This document shows positions 10,221 through 22,123 of a stretch of 64,000 nucleotides of DNA, piece after piece; position 1 is the stretch's first letter; every line of letters begins with the position of its first letter. This DNA comes from Zancudomyces culisetae. Its lineage: Eukaryota > Kickxellomycota > Harpellomycetes > Harpellales > Legeriomycetaceae. Location: positions 1 through 64,000 of the forward strand of contig LSSK01000070.1 in the NCBI GenBank assembly GCA_001969505.1. The letters run 5' to 3'. Both the position numbers and the translations under genes were made by a program. The notes below the pieces were generated by a model that ran no database searches, was not told the DNA's origin, and saw only the letters and a list, made by a program, of their open reading frames with translations.

Positions 10221-11790
10221 TTTTCTTTTCTTAGTTTCTCGATTAATTTTCAGTAGACAAGCTTTTTTGATTCAACCTTCCTGGACATAGAAATTTTGTA
10301 GTGTTTATATCCCTCATCCATAAACACATTTCTGATTTTAGTTACTTAATCTCAACTGATTACTAATACAGTCCATGAGCAATATTGTGCTCATAATTAC
10401 TAATCAAATACGATAATTGGACAAAAATAGGATTCTCTCAAAATCTGGATCATGTTCTGGACAACATTTATATTACATTTCTTGAATGTTCACGAATGGG
10501 GAGTATCCTATACTTTATTCTGGCACAAGTCAAATAGAAAATTTTATTGGATTGAAGCTCAGCATGGAAAAAAAGATCACCATAAAAGCAAAATATTGGG
10601 TATATATACCTCCTCCCTCCACGAGCTAACTTTTCATAGCAAATGCTTAGCAGTATACATTTTGAAAAAAGTGTCGAATGTAGTAAACAAAAGGGGGGAG
10701 AGGAGGAGAGGAGAGGGGAGGACAGGGGAGGAGTGTGCTAAAGCATTGAGCGGGGGTTTCTTGTGTATTTGTGTGTATTGATTAATAAACCTGAGATGGG
10801 AATTGTGCTTGTGGTATCCATATTGATGTTGATATTGATATTGATATTGGTCAAGTGCACTCTTTTAGTGCGTATATTACATATATGAAGCGGTTTAATA
10901 TTTTCTTTTTGATGCATATATTTCATTGTGTTGTGTATTTCTCTTAACATCCTACCACATTTCAAATAGAATATCTGATGAATATTTGTTTTTTTATCCC
11001 TCTCATGCATCAAAAATGATATATATGTGATATACACAATTTTTACTTGTGACTATAGCATTAAAAACTGCATCTGAAATCGATACCCTTTGTGCCTTGT
11101 TGTAGTATTAATTTGTTAACTGTCTCAGTACCAATACAGCTTTACATATCATTGCAATTTCAACGCTAGAATAGCATTTAGAAATAGTAATACGTGGGAA
11201 AAAAAAGGAATCCAAGTGCGTTAGCCGAAAACAAGCGTTGTTAGATATACATGAATATGATGAAGATTATACTTGCAACAACAATTCCCAGCATTATGAT
11301 AAAGTGATGAGCAATTGAAAATCCATTTACCCAAAACAGTTGTAGGGAGTTCTGTGATTTTAAAGAGCAAGCCACTCATCTTTCTCCAATCTGATTAGCC
11401 TTGTACTTTACTTACTTAGCAGTACCCAATAAAAGCTGTTAGATATCAGGTTTACCTGCCAATAAAATGGGAGTGAAAACGAAAACGAAAACGAAAACAA
11501 AAACAGTCAAAAATGAAAGCAGAACACAAAAAACTCGGAATAAGTTCCAGAGACATATAGAAAAACAAAAGCTGTCACAGCTAGAAAACGTGAACATTAT
11601 GATGACATGCAATTATAACACCATGACGCTCCAAGATCAAACAACGATTTTTACCCTATTATAAGCACCTGAAGATTTTTTGGTTTTCAAGAAAGAGCAA
11701 AGCGAAAAAAAATTCTATAAAAGGTGAGCGAAAATAAATAAATGAAGGAAAGCAACGCAAGAAAATTCTACAAAAGAAAAAGTTTACAGA
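10221..11790. other. Long intergenic spacer with polypurine tract and microsatellite
   Basis: No supported gene in about 1.6 kb. A GGGGGG/GGAGAGG polypurine tract lies at 10691-10735 and a GATATT-type microsatellite at about 10820-10850. A 109-codon frame at 10452-10781 runs into the polypurine tract and resembles nothing I know. An AAAACG repeat near 11475-11505 gives a meaningless Lys-Thr frame. Confidence 0.5.
11715..11723 (+). promoter_or_regulatory. TATA box of the methyltransferase gene
   Basis: CTATAAAAG stands about 70 bp before the ATG at 11791, a good match to a yeast TATA element in a normal position. Confidence 0.5.
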
Positions 11791-12678
11791 ATGAGTACTT
11801 TTAAACAAGGGTTTTACAACTATAGTGGTTATGCCACGGATAGACCAAGATACAACCCTCAGGTAGTTCAACACATACTCAAGTACCATAATGAGGTGGA
11901 TGGAAATCAAGCAGGAGTAGTTGTAGATGCGGCAACTGGCACTGGAATACTTGCGGAGATGCTCGTGGGTTCATTTGATAAAGTCATAGGAACAGATATA
12001 TCTGAAAAGATGCTTGAAGAAGCCAAAGCCGAGGTTGGACAACGCGCTGATAGACTAGAATATAGAGTAGAATCGGCAGAGAATATGAAGAGTGTAGCAG
12101 ACAATTCTATTGATGTAATTACGGTGGGAACTGGGGCACATTGGTTCAACATCGATGCCTTTATTAAAGAAAGCAGACGTATCTTGAAGCCACACGGGAC
12201 ATTGGCAATAATGGGGTATTCAGGCTATCTCTATTTCAAGGATTTCCCAGAATGCAACGATATTAGCAAAGAGTATGGAACTACAAAGCTAGGCAAGTAT
12301 TGGGATTCCGGCAGAGTAGTACTGGATAACTTATATTCTGCATATAGTACAAGCCTCAATAAGGATGATAGTGGGTTTTCCGATGTCAAACTACAAGTTT
12401 ATCCAGAACAAGCAGCTAGTCTAACATTCGGCGATGTAAAGGCTGAGACTCTTGATGGACCAATTGTGATAGACCAACAAATGACTTGGCACAAATTGTT
12501 AAACAAACTTAAAACATGGTCATGCCTCGCAAAGTACCATCAAGATTTTCCAAACGAGAGAAATGTTGCGGAAGTCTATGTAGAACGTATGATGGAGATT
12601 GCAAATCAAGTGGGATGCTATGATCAACCTATTAATGTTACTTGGGAACAATCCATTGTTCTTGCTAGGAAAAACTAA
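11791..12678 (+). CDS. SAM-dependent methyltransferase, TMT1/CRG1-like
   Basis: A complete 295-residue protein. The N-terminus has the YxxxRPxY pattern seen in yeast Tmt1/Crg1-type methyltransferases. The SAM-binding motif I is VVVDAATGTG (43-52), with an acidic loop IGTDIS ending the second strand; VGTGAHWFN further on matches the Methyltransf_11 fold. In S. cerevisiae the relatives methylate trans-aconitate (Tmt1) or are needed for cantharidin resistance (Crg1). The substrate here cannot be read from sequence. Motif I reads AATGTG rather than the usual GCGTG. The downstream neighbour DIC1 converges on it. Confidence 0.75.
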   Translation: MSTFKQGFYNYSGYATDRPRYNPQVVQHILKYHNEVDGNQAGVVVDAATGTGILAEMLVGSFDKVIGTDISEKMLEEAKAEVGQRADRLEYRVESAENMKSVADNSIDVITVGTGAHWFNIDAFIKESRRILKPHGTLAIMGYSGYLYFKDFPECNDISKEYGTTKLGKYWDSGRVVLDNLYSAYSTSLNKDDSGFSDVKLQVYPEQAASLTFGDVKAETLDGPIVIDQQMTWHKLLNKLKTWSCLAKYHQDFPNERNVAEVYVERMMEIANQVGCYDQPINVTWEQSIVLARKN

Positions 12679-13176
12679 CAATTACAAATGTATGATATCA
12701 CCGTTTACAATTTCCCATTTTCCCCTTCTCGTATTTTTTTAGCGGTTAATCTTCAAGCGATAAAAGAGCTCTTTTGGTTGGCTTTTACTGCTTGTATATC
12801 CATATATTTAGTGATTTTGATCTATTTTTGACTTGGGTGTAGTTGGAAATATAATAACAAAACCTGAAGTGTAAAGCATACCTCTTTGCGCACAATACAA
12901 TTATCAAAACATGTAATTTTATTACAAGAACAAGAAAAGCACCAAACACACATATGTGTGCTTTTTCGTTACTTTTTTTTTCATTTTTCAACAGAAAGAC
13001 ATATCCCCCTTTCTCTTGTTTATTATTATTATATATAAAAATGTTTCTACAACAAACAAAAAAAAAAGTGATGTTATACTTTCTTGGATCCTCTTTACTT
13101 ATGGCCTTTAAGTGGTTATTATGACATCATGATACTTTTACAGTAGTTAAGCATGTTTAATAATTGAACAAAGGGC
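12679..13176. other. Convergent 3' spacer
   Basis: AT-rich, with no gene; it holds the 3' ends of the methyltransferase and DIC1 transcripts. Confidence 0.5.
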
Positions 13177-14219
13177 CTATACTGCATATGAATGTTTTCG
13201 AATATAAACGGCCTTCAGTTGTTCAAGAAGTATAAATAGCAATACTGAATGTGGAGCAAGTCTAAAGAAGGATGGGACCCAGCCTTTGAAAAGAGCACTC
13301 ACACCCTCTGATTTGTATATTGTTGCAACTGCGTGTCCTAGATTTCTGTATTCCTTGCCACTGGAGTTCATAATTCTTGTTTTTGCAACATCGATTGGCG
13401 AAGTAGTGGTTGTGGAAACCAATGCAGCGATTGTACTGGAACCGATATGTGTAATAGTACTGGCTGGTGACATGCCTAATCCAGAGACCATTGCATCCTT
13501 GGCTATATCATAAACACTGATTTGTGATGTAGTCATTATCACACCTCTAGTTACATTTGGAATAACACCGTTGAAAAGTGATCTCAGCCCCTCTTCTCGT
13601 ACCATCCTGATTAGTGCATCAAAGACATTCTTGTAGTTTCTACGAAGATGTGAGGGTAAGGATCCATCGTTCTGCATTCTTACGTTTGCAACGTCTGCAG
13701 GATTCCCAACGATCCCACCTGCTGCACCACCTAAAATGCCTGACATTATTGCAGATAATGGTGATACTGTACCATCTGGTCTTCGGAATAGCTTTTTGGC
13801 CTCCTCATAAACACCAAATCTAATCGTTGAGTAGCTAGCCTGTCGAAGAACTGCAGCGCTCAATCCGCTATAGTACCCTGGTATACCCTGTTGTTTATAT
13901 ATACGAAGAATCAAAGAGGACAAAGATGTATGTGAGCCGACATGTGTTTGTAAACGGACCTTCAGCAGATCCATTGGATGAGTAAAAGTAACCGCAATTA
14001 CTGAGGCGACTCCTAAATTATAAGCAAATATTATCCAAAAAAAAATTAATATAAGTTACGAGTCGTAAAATAATAAAATACTCTAAACCATATAAGGTCA
14101 TAAAAATAATGACAGATAATAATAATAATAATAATAAGTTTATAATATTACAGAGTCCACTTACCTCCTAGATAAAAGGGTGTATCTACGTGTTTCTTCT
14201 GGGGTTTGTACGCAGACAT
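13177..14219 (-). CDS. DIC1: Mitochondrial dicarboxylate carrier DIC1, 2 exons
   Basis: Minus-strand exons 14219-14165 and 14012-13177 join in phase 1 to 296 residues, the length of S. cerevisiae Dic1 (298). Three carrier repeats show Px[D/E]xx[K/R] signatures: HPMDLLKVR, NPADVANVR and SPIDVAKTR. YSGLSAAVLRQ and NPADVANVRMQND match the Dic1 subfamily. The carrier exchanges malate or succinate for phosphate across the inner mitochondrial membrane and feeds gluconeogenesis. The 152-nt intron contains an AAT microsatellite. The only ATG that gives a complete first transmembrane segment is the one upstream of the intron. Confidence 0.9.
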
Positions 14220-15707
14220 GTCAACAGTTAAAGAGTTTATTTATTAAAATCTATGATTCTTTAATAGTTATTTCGACGTGGAAAATACAAAAACAATTAT
14301 GTTGCGTTTGTTGGCCTTGCTGTGTGGCTGTTTTTGTTTGCTAGGACCGATACTATCTCGCTAGCTCGATTTTTTTTCACTCACTGAGCAGAATTGTTTA
14401 GCACCTTTTATTTTATATTATATTGTTTCTTTTTGCAAGATTAAAAGGACCCGTGAAAAATGTTTGCTCATTCGGATTCTATTTATTGAGTATACACTGT
14501 CTGAGAGATGTATTATACAAAAAGTTGGTCCACTTTTTGTTATGTAAAAGGGATAAAGCTGCGTATGTTACTTGATAAATCTGAAACTAGCAAAGCTATC
14601 TAATATGCATCGATAGTTATTATTTTTTATCACCACCGTTTCTTTTTTTTCCCCAGCATGATAGCTCTAAAGCAAAAGATTGATTTTTTACAATTCTCAC
14701 GAATCAGAGTCACTTTATCTTTTGTTATTACCTCAAATTCCGTTATAAGGTAAAGTCAAAAGGTAAAGGTAAAGCCAAAGCCAACGAAAAAATAAGGATC
14801 AAGAAATGGAAAAAAAATTTTAGAGAAAATAATCTATCCCAGCCAATAAACAGCACTAATGCGTAGCTAAAGAACACATTCTCACACAGTGTTTGAAGAG
14901 CGTTTTATCTAACAAGTAAAAAGATATTGATATAGGTTGCTTTAGTTTATTGGTGATGGAAATCGACACCAATTTAATTATCTTGAGCCTACTACTATTT
15001 CGATTTGACACCAAAAATCAAGGGTTTTATTTCCATCCTGGCCTGCTTATTTTATTGATATGCTACAAATTCTAACAACATTTTACTATTTAAAACACTG
15101 ACCTTTCAAGTGGAAATAGATTCACTTTTTTGTTGTTTTATCGATTTAAAGTGGGGTGGGTATATACTCATTTTCTTTATCATTTACCCAAATTGCTTCG
15201 ACTATCTCTCGCTATATGTTTTATTTTTTTGGGCAATAACTGCGTTCTGGAAAAATATATGTAGTTCCTAACTATTCGAGACTTGAGTTGTGGCAAAAAA
15301 AAACCTTGTTTTATAGTTGTAATTTATACCACTATGTGTTAGAACTATGTATATCAGCAGCTCTGTTTCCATCTGCACTGTGAGCAATGAGCGGCCTTTT
15401 TACTGATCCATGTTTGAAAAAATCCACGAATTTCAAAAGAATAATGTACCATTAATACCACATTAAACCAAGAGCAAAAAATAATCAATCACAAAACCGG
15501 GTTTAATCCCACTGTTAATTGGGCTGGTACCAATTCATGTGAAGCCAAAAAAAAATTTTCAGGCACCATTTTCAGTCTAAGTGCAAAACAAAACAAGATT
15601 GGAAAAAGACCTTTACATACTTTGTTTTTACAACCTGCCTCTTCGTTTTTGTACAAAAACAAGAAAAAGATTTAATAAAAACTCTAAAAACGCCTAAATC
15701 AAGCAGA
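14220..15707. other. Intergenic spacer between DIC1 and ADI1
   Basis: About 1.5 kb with no coding block recognised. It serves as the divergent promoter region of DIC1 and the acireductone dioxygenase gene; a GGTATATAC element lies at about 15158. Confidence 0.5.
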
Positions 15708-16250
15708 ATGAGAGCATACTATTATTTGGATGATGGATCCGACAAAAAACTTACTCATGTTGATGAATCGAGACCCAAAGTCACACTCGAACAATTAAAT
15801 GAGCTAGGTGTGTTTGCTGAAACTTTTGATATATCTTCCGATCAGGAAGTAGCTAAAAAACTTGACGAGATAAGTACAAAGCGCGGGTATGTTTCTAGGG
15901 ATAATGTGGTGATCGGTAAAGATATAGAAGGTATTGAGGACAAACTTGACATCTTCTTTACAGAACACCTACATGTTGACGAAGAAATTCGCTTTATAAA
16001 TGAAGGGAGTGGCTATTTCGATGTTAGAGATAAGAACGATGAGTGGATACGAATTTCAGTTAGCAAGAACGACTTTTTAATTATCCCAGCGGGGATTTTT
16101 CATAGATTTACAATTACCCCAGAAATGTACGTTAAGGCCACTCGATTGTTTAAGGCCAATCCTAGCTGGGTTCCCGTGAACAGAGTTGATGGAGGTCAGC
16201 ACTTGGATATACCCGAACGAAAGGAGTATGTCGATGCCTATCTCTCGTGA
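15708..16250 (+). CDS. ADI1: Acireductone dioxygenase (methionine salvage)
   Basis: A complete 180-residue cupin protein. The metal ligands of the ARD family are in place: His87 and His89 in EHLHVDEEIRF, Glu93, and His132 in PAGIFHRF. The enzyme oxidises acireductone to the 2-keto acid precursor of methionine and formate in the methionine salvage pathway (Fe form), acting in the cytosol or nucleus. The length agrees with S. cerevisiae Adi1 (179). Confidence 0.95.
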   Translation: MRAYYYLDDGSDKKLTHVDESRPKVTLEQLNELGVFAETFDISSDQEVAKKLDEISTKRGYVSRDNVVIGKDIEGIEDKLDIFFTEHLHVDEEIRFINEGSGYFDVRDKNDEWIRISVSKNDFLIIPAGIFHRFTITPEMYVKATRLFKANPSWVPVNRVDGGQHLDIPERKEYVDAYLS

Positions 16251-19200
16251 GATCAAACACGTACACCATTTGGATGTTAGAAGTTACTGCTCTCTGTTGG
16301 AATGGCCCAGCAAGTGAGTATGTTCAGTATTGAGTTCTTGGCATTTCTGTTGGTAGTGGAGCCTATGCGAATTTTTTTTGATCTTGTACTTAATAAAGCT
16401 ATAAAGCAACTTACCAAAAGAAAAAAAAACAAAAAAACTGCCTACTTGCCGCAGCCCTAGTTGGTTCATAGACTTACCACTGATTAAGTTTGTCAACAAT
16501 TATAGCATACTTATGCTAGAGTGAGAAGTACCAATAAAGATGTCTTGGAGTTTGTTCCTTCAAAAGTTAAAAGCACGGTTGAACTTAAATATGAACATTT
16601 GACAACCTATTTTATTGGAGGATGTATACTACTATCATCCGTGGAAGCATCACTGCTATTTCAACAACATGTACTACACAATATTCCACTTTCCCTTTAC
16701 TTTTTAAACAAAATAATATATATCTCCCCCTACAACGTATTTGTTTAATCCCTACTTTCGAAACGAGAAAACCCGACAAACTAACAAGGAACCCCAAAGT
16801 TTCAAATGCATCAAGTTTCGGACGAAGTTATGTAAAAAAAATTGAGCCGGTATCAGCATTTAACCCTTTCAATCACACACGTTTAGGGTTTTCTAGCTTT
16901 ATAGACTACCCATTCCTTTTATGTGTTGCTAAAATTAACATTAGATTTTCTACTGGCTATCAGCAATCGATAGTAACATAACGCTATTACCTGATTTATT
17001 TAGTAATACCTGTTTTATATGGATCTTCAAATGTCATGCCACTTTACGATTCCAAATATACTGGAAAAGATGTAATATAAGTATAATTAATAAAAGGTCA
17101 AATGGCGAGAAATTGTATTATTTTAATATGATTCCAGAAGATTGTTTTAGTTACTAGCTTTTCAAAAGAAATGATTCGCTTTACAAAACTTTTTTTTCAT
17201 TTCCCCCTACCCCTTTTACCCTCCCTCTCCCCACCCATCATTTATCTTCAATGAAGCAGATATCTAGAGCAAGTCATTCGATTAGGAAGTTGACAATGAA
17301 ATCAAAAATGTCAAGACTATCAGGTGTCTTTTCTTTATTGTTCAATTAATTTGTAACAAGCTGCTCAATTTGTCAAGACGGATTTTTACAAAGAAGAAGC
17401 AAGAAAAGCATGAAACACAAGATATGCTATGTGAAGTCACTTGTGTTTCTGGTAAATGTACTGAGATGTACGTATGCAGTGTTATTTAAATTAGTAATTT
17501 CTTTTGCTCAGCTTTGTGTGTGTTATGTAATTTGCTCATTAAAAAACATCACAAAGATTGTTTCTTTTTCATAACGAATGAGGGGGCAGTTATGCGCCTC
17601 TTCATAATCGTATGAGAACATTTGTGATAATGAGCCATCCTGGAGTAAGAGTACTGGAACCAATGGTTTTACTTAACCCTTTATTGCTATATTGCCTGTT
17701 TGTCTACTATAAGAGGTTTCAACTCTCAATAGTGTATTTTTACAAGAATGCTTTTTTATATCTGTTTGCTGTGATGTAATGTAACATTTTTTTCTGGTTT
17801 TCTAATATTAACTATTCCCCTAATTGAAACTAATTCCTCCGATATGAAAAACATGCTAAAACAAAATTGAACTACACTCCAAGTAAGGGAGAAATGTTGG
17901 AAATTGGTATCCCGTTACAAAAAAAACCCAGTGACATTATATTTGTCACGACTATATATCCAGCAGTTATTATTGTAACCCATCGGATCATAGCACATTT
18001 GTTAAATATCTGAATACATTAGAGAGGGGTGATTAGTATCCCATGATTGCAGCAAAATATTTTGGTATTTGCTTAGTCACTAACGCGTGAGTTTTCCGTT
18101 TTTGAGATAATAAGCGAAGTACTGTGAATTTGTAAAGCTGAGTATGCGCAATATTTATATTTTTATATTTTACGAATGGATAACTATAGTTAATATAGTA
18201 AAAGCGTAGTAAAGTGGTTTTATGTGGTTGAATACCTTTATATCCTTCGATTCATGATTAATTTTTCAAGGTCTGGTATTCATGGGTAATCCTTTGGTAA
18301 AAAAAAGGAGGATTTAACATTGATCTGCAATGCGAAATCACAATTAAAGTTATTTAGATTATAGCTGACCATAAAATACTGTTAGCTGATTTATTGAATG
18401 ATAATGTATACAAAACATACTAAATCTACTCTGAATGTAAGCTAACATTAAAAAAGCAGATATTGAGTAAAGGTATAATAAAACAAACGATTGAGCGTAT
18501 GAAATCGCAAAAATATTTGGATCCTATGATCAGAGATATTTTCATCACTCGAAAAAACTGATATGTTCGTTTTAAGAGCCATTAGGATATACTCTACCCA
18601 TTTTACCAGTTTTGCATCAATTTCGCCAGCTAATGGTACAAAAGATTTTGTAAAATCTCTACATGCTGTAGAAATTAGGCTTGTAACAAGAGCAAATGCT
18701 TGTAATCAGATTTTTATATATACACAACATAAGAGCAAAACAGAAGCAATGAAAGGGAAAATAAAAATGAAACAAATCTTTATATAGTTTGACCAATTCG
18801 TGAAACAATAAAATAGGAGAATGGTAAAATCGCGCAATTCAAAAAAGCATTGTTGTTTCAAACAAAAACAGACATACGAAGGAATTGTCATCCGCATTAG
18901 GATCAGGAAGAAAGTCATGTATATATGGAGAGCAAAGTGGAATTTTCTACCATGGTTTAGTGTATAGGCAATATTAACGATTTGTTTTGAAAGACTCATC
19001 TCTGACATGTACTTTGTGCACAACCATAATGTGTTTTAAGATGCCAATAGATGTATAATATAGGCTGTTTTTCATCGGAATTAGAATCTCCGGTCGAACA
19101 TGAATTAAAAATTTTTTGTTCATATCATGTCTAGAGTAACACCACAATCCTCATTTTTCGTTATATTGCTGGTGGCCTGTTTGGAAGGAATCCAAAACAA

Positions 19201-20851
19201 TTTATCAAGGACGAGTTGGGTAGAAGCATCTGAGATTACTAAGCTATTTTTTTTTGCCCTTCATTTTTCAATATTTTTTTACGTTTTTGCATATTACATA
19301 AAATCAATGATAAACATAATGGCGCGATTTCCTATGGTCGTTCATTACAAATATAACACATGAATAAGCAAAAAAAAAACAAATTAGCTAATATCAGGCA
19401 ATTTGGCACTATTTGAATTTCTATTATTGTTAGCTGATTAAGTGAGAATGAGTGATAAAAGGCTTATCAAATAGCAAAGAGGTGGAAAAAAAAAAAGTTG
19501 TTAGATTAACACTGCTTAATTAATTCTTTCCCCCTTCTTTCCTTCATGAATTAGCTTGGTTTGCAAATTTGCATAGCTACCATTGGATGGTTTTGGCAAC
19601 GAAAAAATAACAGAGAATAGGCCTCTACAAATTAGTGGTGTTGATGGGAATAACGTGAAATTTTCGATGCAACCAAGTGTTTGCCCTAGCAAGCCAAAAT
19701 AAACTTTTAGTATCGTGAAGGTTTATGCAGAGATTTCTTTGTAGTTTCGAAAACATCAAAGAAGCTCTTACTGAATCTCAACAAGGCAAACTATGTTTGC
19801 AGACATTTATATAATTAAAATTTACCAAGAAAAGTTACGTAAAACCAGAGCGAGGAGAAAAATTGTCGAGTTTGTCGCAAATTATCAAGAGGGGGAAGCA
19901 GAATATTCTGGCATCCATAATTTTTTATGGCGCTTGGGCTTGAAGAAGGTTAAAAAAATCGTTTTTCCAACTCAAAATTGAACCGATTTCATTTATAAAG
20001 CACGTATCTTTACACAAAAAATTTCCTCGACTTTTTTTTTATAAAAAATACACAGCTATTTGTAGTGAAAGAAAAAGTTATAAGATAGACAGGTCAGATT
20101 AGGGTATAGGATGATATATAACTGATTCAGTAAAAAAAAGCCACTGTATTAAAAAAATATTAATACAGAAAGGGATAGCCAAAACACGCGAATAAGACGC
20201 TGTACGAAAATAGTGCAATAGGAAAAAGCGAGCATTACTTTGGAGAAATACACACAGAAGCGTTTCACCCTTAGGTAGGTACATAGGGGTTATAAAAGCA
20301 ACATATCTGACACCAATACTTGACTGAAAGAAATAAAATTGTTCTAAAAGTTTAGTAAGTGAAAATCAGAAAGTGAAGGGGTTTTTTTAGAACAGCAGTA
20401 AAAGATAAAAATAGCAATAAACAAGAACACTCTTGTACTTTTGATTTTTTCTTTCTTAGAGAATTGGAGTATATTTAAAGCTATCCACTTAAAAGAAAAA
20501 GAAAAGGTAGGTTTTTTATTTTAAAAACGCGCAATGTCCCAACTAACGTGCGTTTCATTATTTTAACTATATGTGTTTCTAATACACCTCAATCAGCATA
20601 CTAAAACTAAAACTAAATATTAGGTGTGTAAAAAATCTTTGTTAAACTGACAAGCATATATTTTTGAATTCACTCCGGGAAACGGAAATAATTGTGCATA
20701 AGACGATATTTTTTATTTGCTGCCAGGATCATACTTGACTCGGTTTATTTACTTTAAAGTCGGTCTTGAATTATAGATATTTATTTTTTAAAAAGAAAAA
20801 GAAAAGAAAAACCCATCCGGAATCAAGCTGGAACAAAATATAGGCAAAAAA
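16251..20851. other. 4.6-kb gene-free region
   Basis: No gene can be supported on either strand. The open frames are short, AT-driven and unlike any family. A 52-codon frame at 16302-16460 codes one hydrophobic stretch and a basic tail, starting 52 bp after ADI1, but nothing confirms it. A C-rich tract lies at 17203-17236. I saw no tRNA or other structured RNA signature and no repeat array. Confidence 0.5.
17203..17236 (-). other. C-rich tract (G-quadruplex motif on the minus strand)
   Basis: Six runs of three to five cytosines at 17203-17207, 17210-17213, 17219-17221, 17223-17225, 17229-17232 and 17234-17236, separated by loops of 1-5 bases, satisfy the canonical quadruplex pattern on the complementary strand. 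Confidence 0.6.
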
Positions 20852-22123
20852 ATGGGATTGTCCAAGGAAATAAACGGTGACTTTGCACTGGAAAAGAGGA
20901 AATCTACAGATAATGTGGAGTATGAGAGTTCAGCAAAAAAGATAAAGATAGAAAACCTAATAGGAAAGAATAAAGAAGGATTTTCGGCAAACTCAGAAGT
21001 GTTAGAGAACAACCAGACCGACGGGCGTGAAAATGGACAAGATCACTCTGATAGCGATGAAGTAGCTAGTGGAGGTGAGGAGAGGGAGTATGACGCGAAA
21101 GGTGAGTCAAGTAGTGAATCCAATGGCGTTGTAAAAGATAAAGATATACATCAAGAAAAATCCAGCCCAATAAGTCCAGTAGGGAGAGGAAATCACAACA
21201 AACCTGTATATCTACAGGTTGAAGAATTTATATTGCGAATGCAGGAGAGTCTCTGCAAAGTTTTAAGCGATTTTGACGGAAAGAAATATTCGTATGATAG
21301 GTGGGTACGTGAGGGACATGGATATGGAATAACCCGTGTTTTACAAGGAGGAAGTGTGATAGAAAAATCTTGCGTGAATGTATCCGTAATGGAGGGCTCT
21401 TTGAAATTAAGCACACCATTACATGAGATAAGACACAAGAGTTTGGGGAATAAAGACTACAGATACAGATTGGCAGGGCTGACAATAGTTATACATCCAA
21501 CCAACCCCTTTGCGCCATCAACACATGCTAATTACCGGTATTTTGAAATGTTTGACGCAGAAAACAGGGACGCTGAGCCCATAGCATATTGGTATGGTGG
21601 GGGTGCAGATCTGACTCCGTCCTATGTGATAGACGAAGATGTTGTGTTTTTCCATGCAATTCACAAAAGTGTTTGTGACAAGTATGATCCAAGATATTAC
21701 CATACATTTAAGAAAAAATGCGACGAATATTTCTATTTACCAAACAGAGGTGAATGCCGTGGTGTTGGTGGAATCTTTTTTGATGATCTGGACAACAAGC
21801 CTGCAGCCGAGCTATTTGAATTTATTCGGGATCTTTCGCGCGCATTTTTATCCAGTTACATGCCAATACTTCATCGTAGAATGAACACCCCCTACACAGC
21901 CAAGAACAAGGAGTGGCAGCTTATTAGGAGAGGCAGGTCTGCAGAATTCAATCTATGTTTTGATCGTGGAACCAAATTTGGTATTACCAATTCCGTCAGG
22001 GCCGAAAGTATTTTGTCATCTATTCCCTTAAACTGTATCTTCTTTTACAACTACAAGCCCAAAAAGGGCTCATTAGAGGCCCTCTCTCAGGAAATTTTCA
22101 GGAATCCGAGACAGTGGGTGTAG
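20852..22123 (+). CDS. HEM13: Coproporphyrinogen III oxidase with long N-terminal extension
   Basis: A single exon of 423 residues. Residues from about 116 on are the oxygen-dependent coproporphyrinogen oxidase, including HPTNPFAPSTHANYRYFE (about 215-232), WYGGGADLTPSY (247-258), the RGECRGVGGIFFDD stretch, and the end PRQWV. The enzyme decarboxylates coproporphyrinogen III to protoporphyrinogen IX in haem synthesis and is cytosolic in yeast. S. cerevisiae Hem13 is 328 residues. The extra N-terminal part of about 115 residues is Ser/Glu/Asp-rich and carries basic clusters (KRK at 15-17, KKIK at 29-32) that look like a nuclear import signal rather than a mitochondrial presequence. CTG at residue 254 codes an invariant leucine. 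Confidence 0.93.
   Translation: MGLSKEINGDFALEKRKSTDNVEYESSAKKIKIENLIGKNKEGFSANSEVLENNQTDGRENGQDHSDSDEVASGGEEREYDAKGESSSESNGVVKDKDIHQEKSSPISPVGRGNHNKPVYLQVEEFILRMQESLCKVLSDFDGKKYSYDRWVREGHGYGITRVLQGGSVIEKSCVNVSVMEGSLKLSTPLHEIRHKSLGNKDYRYRLAGLTIVIHPTNPFAPSTHANYRYFEMFDAENRDAEPIAYWYGGGADLTPSYVIDEDVVFFHAIHKSVCDKYDPRYYHTFKKKCDEYFYLPNRGECRGVGGIFFDDLDNKPAAELFEFIRDLSRAFLSSYMPILHRRMNTPYTAKNKEWQLIRRGRSAEFNLCFDRGTKFGITNSVRAESILSSIPLNCIFFYNYKPKKGSLEALSQEIFRNPRQWV

Noticed and set aside
10452-10781. 109-codon frame with several Trp and His residues
   Set aside because: Looks superficially protein-like at first but runs into the polypurine tract, has no splice-supported continuation and matches no family I know.
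11467-11664. 65-codon frame starting with Lys-Thr repeats
   Set aside because: Generated by an AAAACG microsatellite; no other support.
16302-16460. 52-residue frame with one hydrophobic segment and a basic tail after ADI1
   Set aside because: Too short and without a recognisable family; it lies in the likely ADI1 3' untranslated region.
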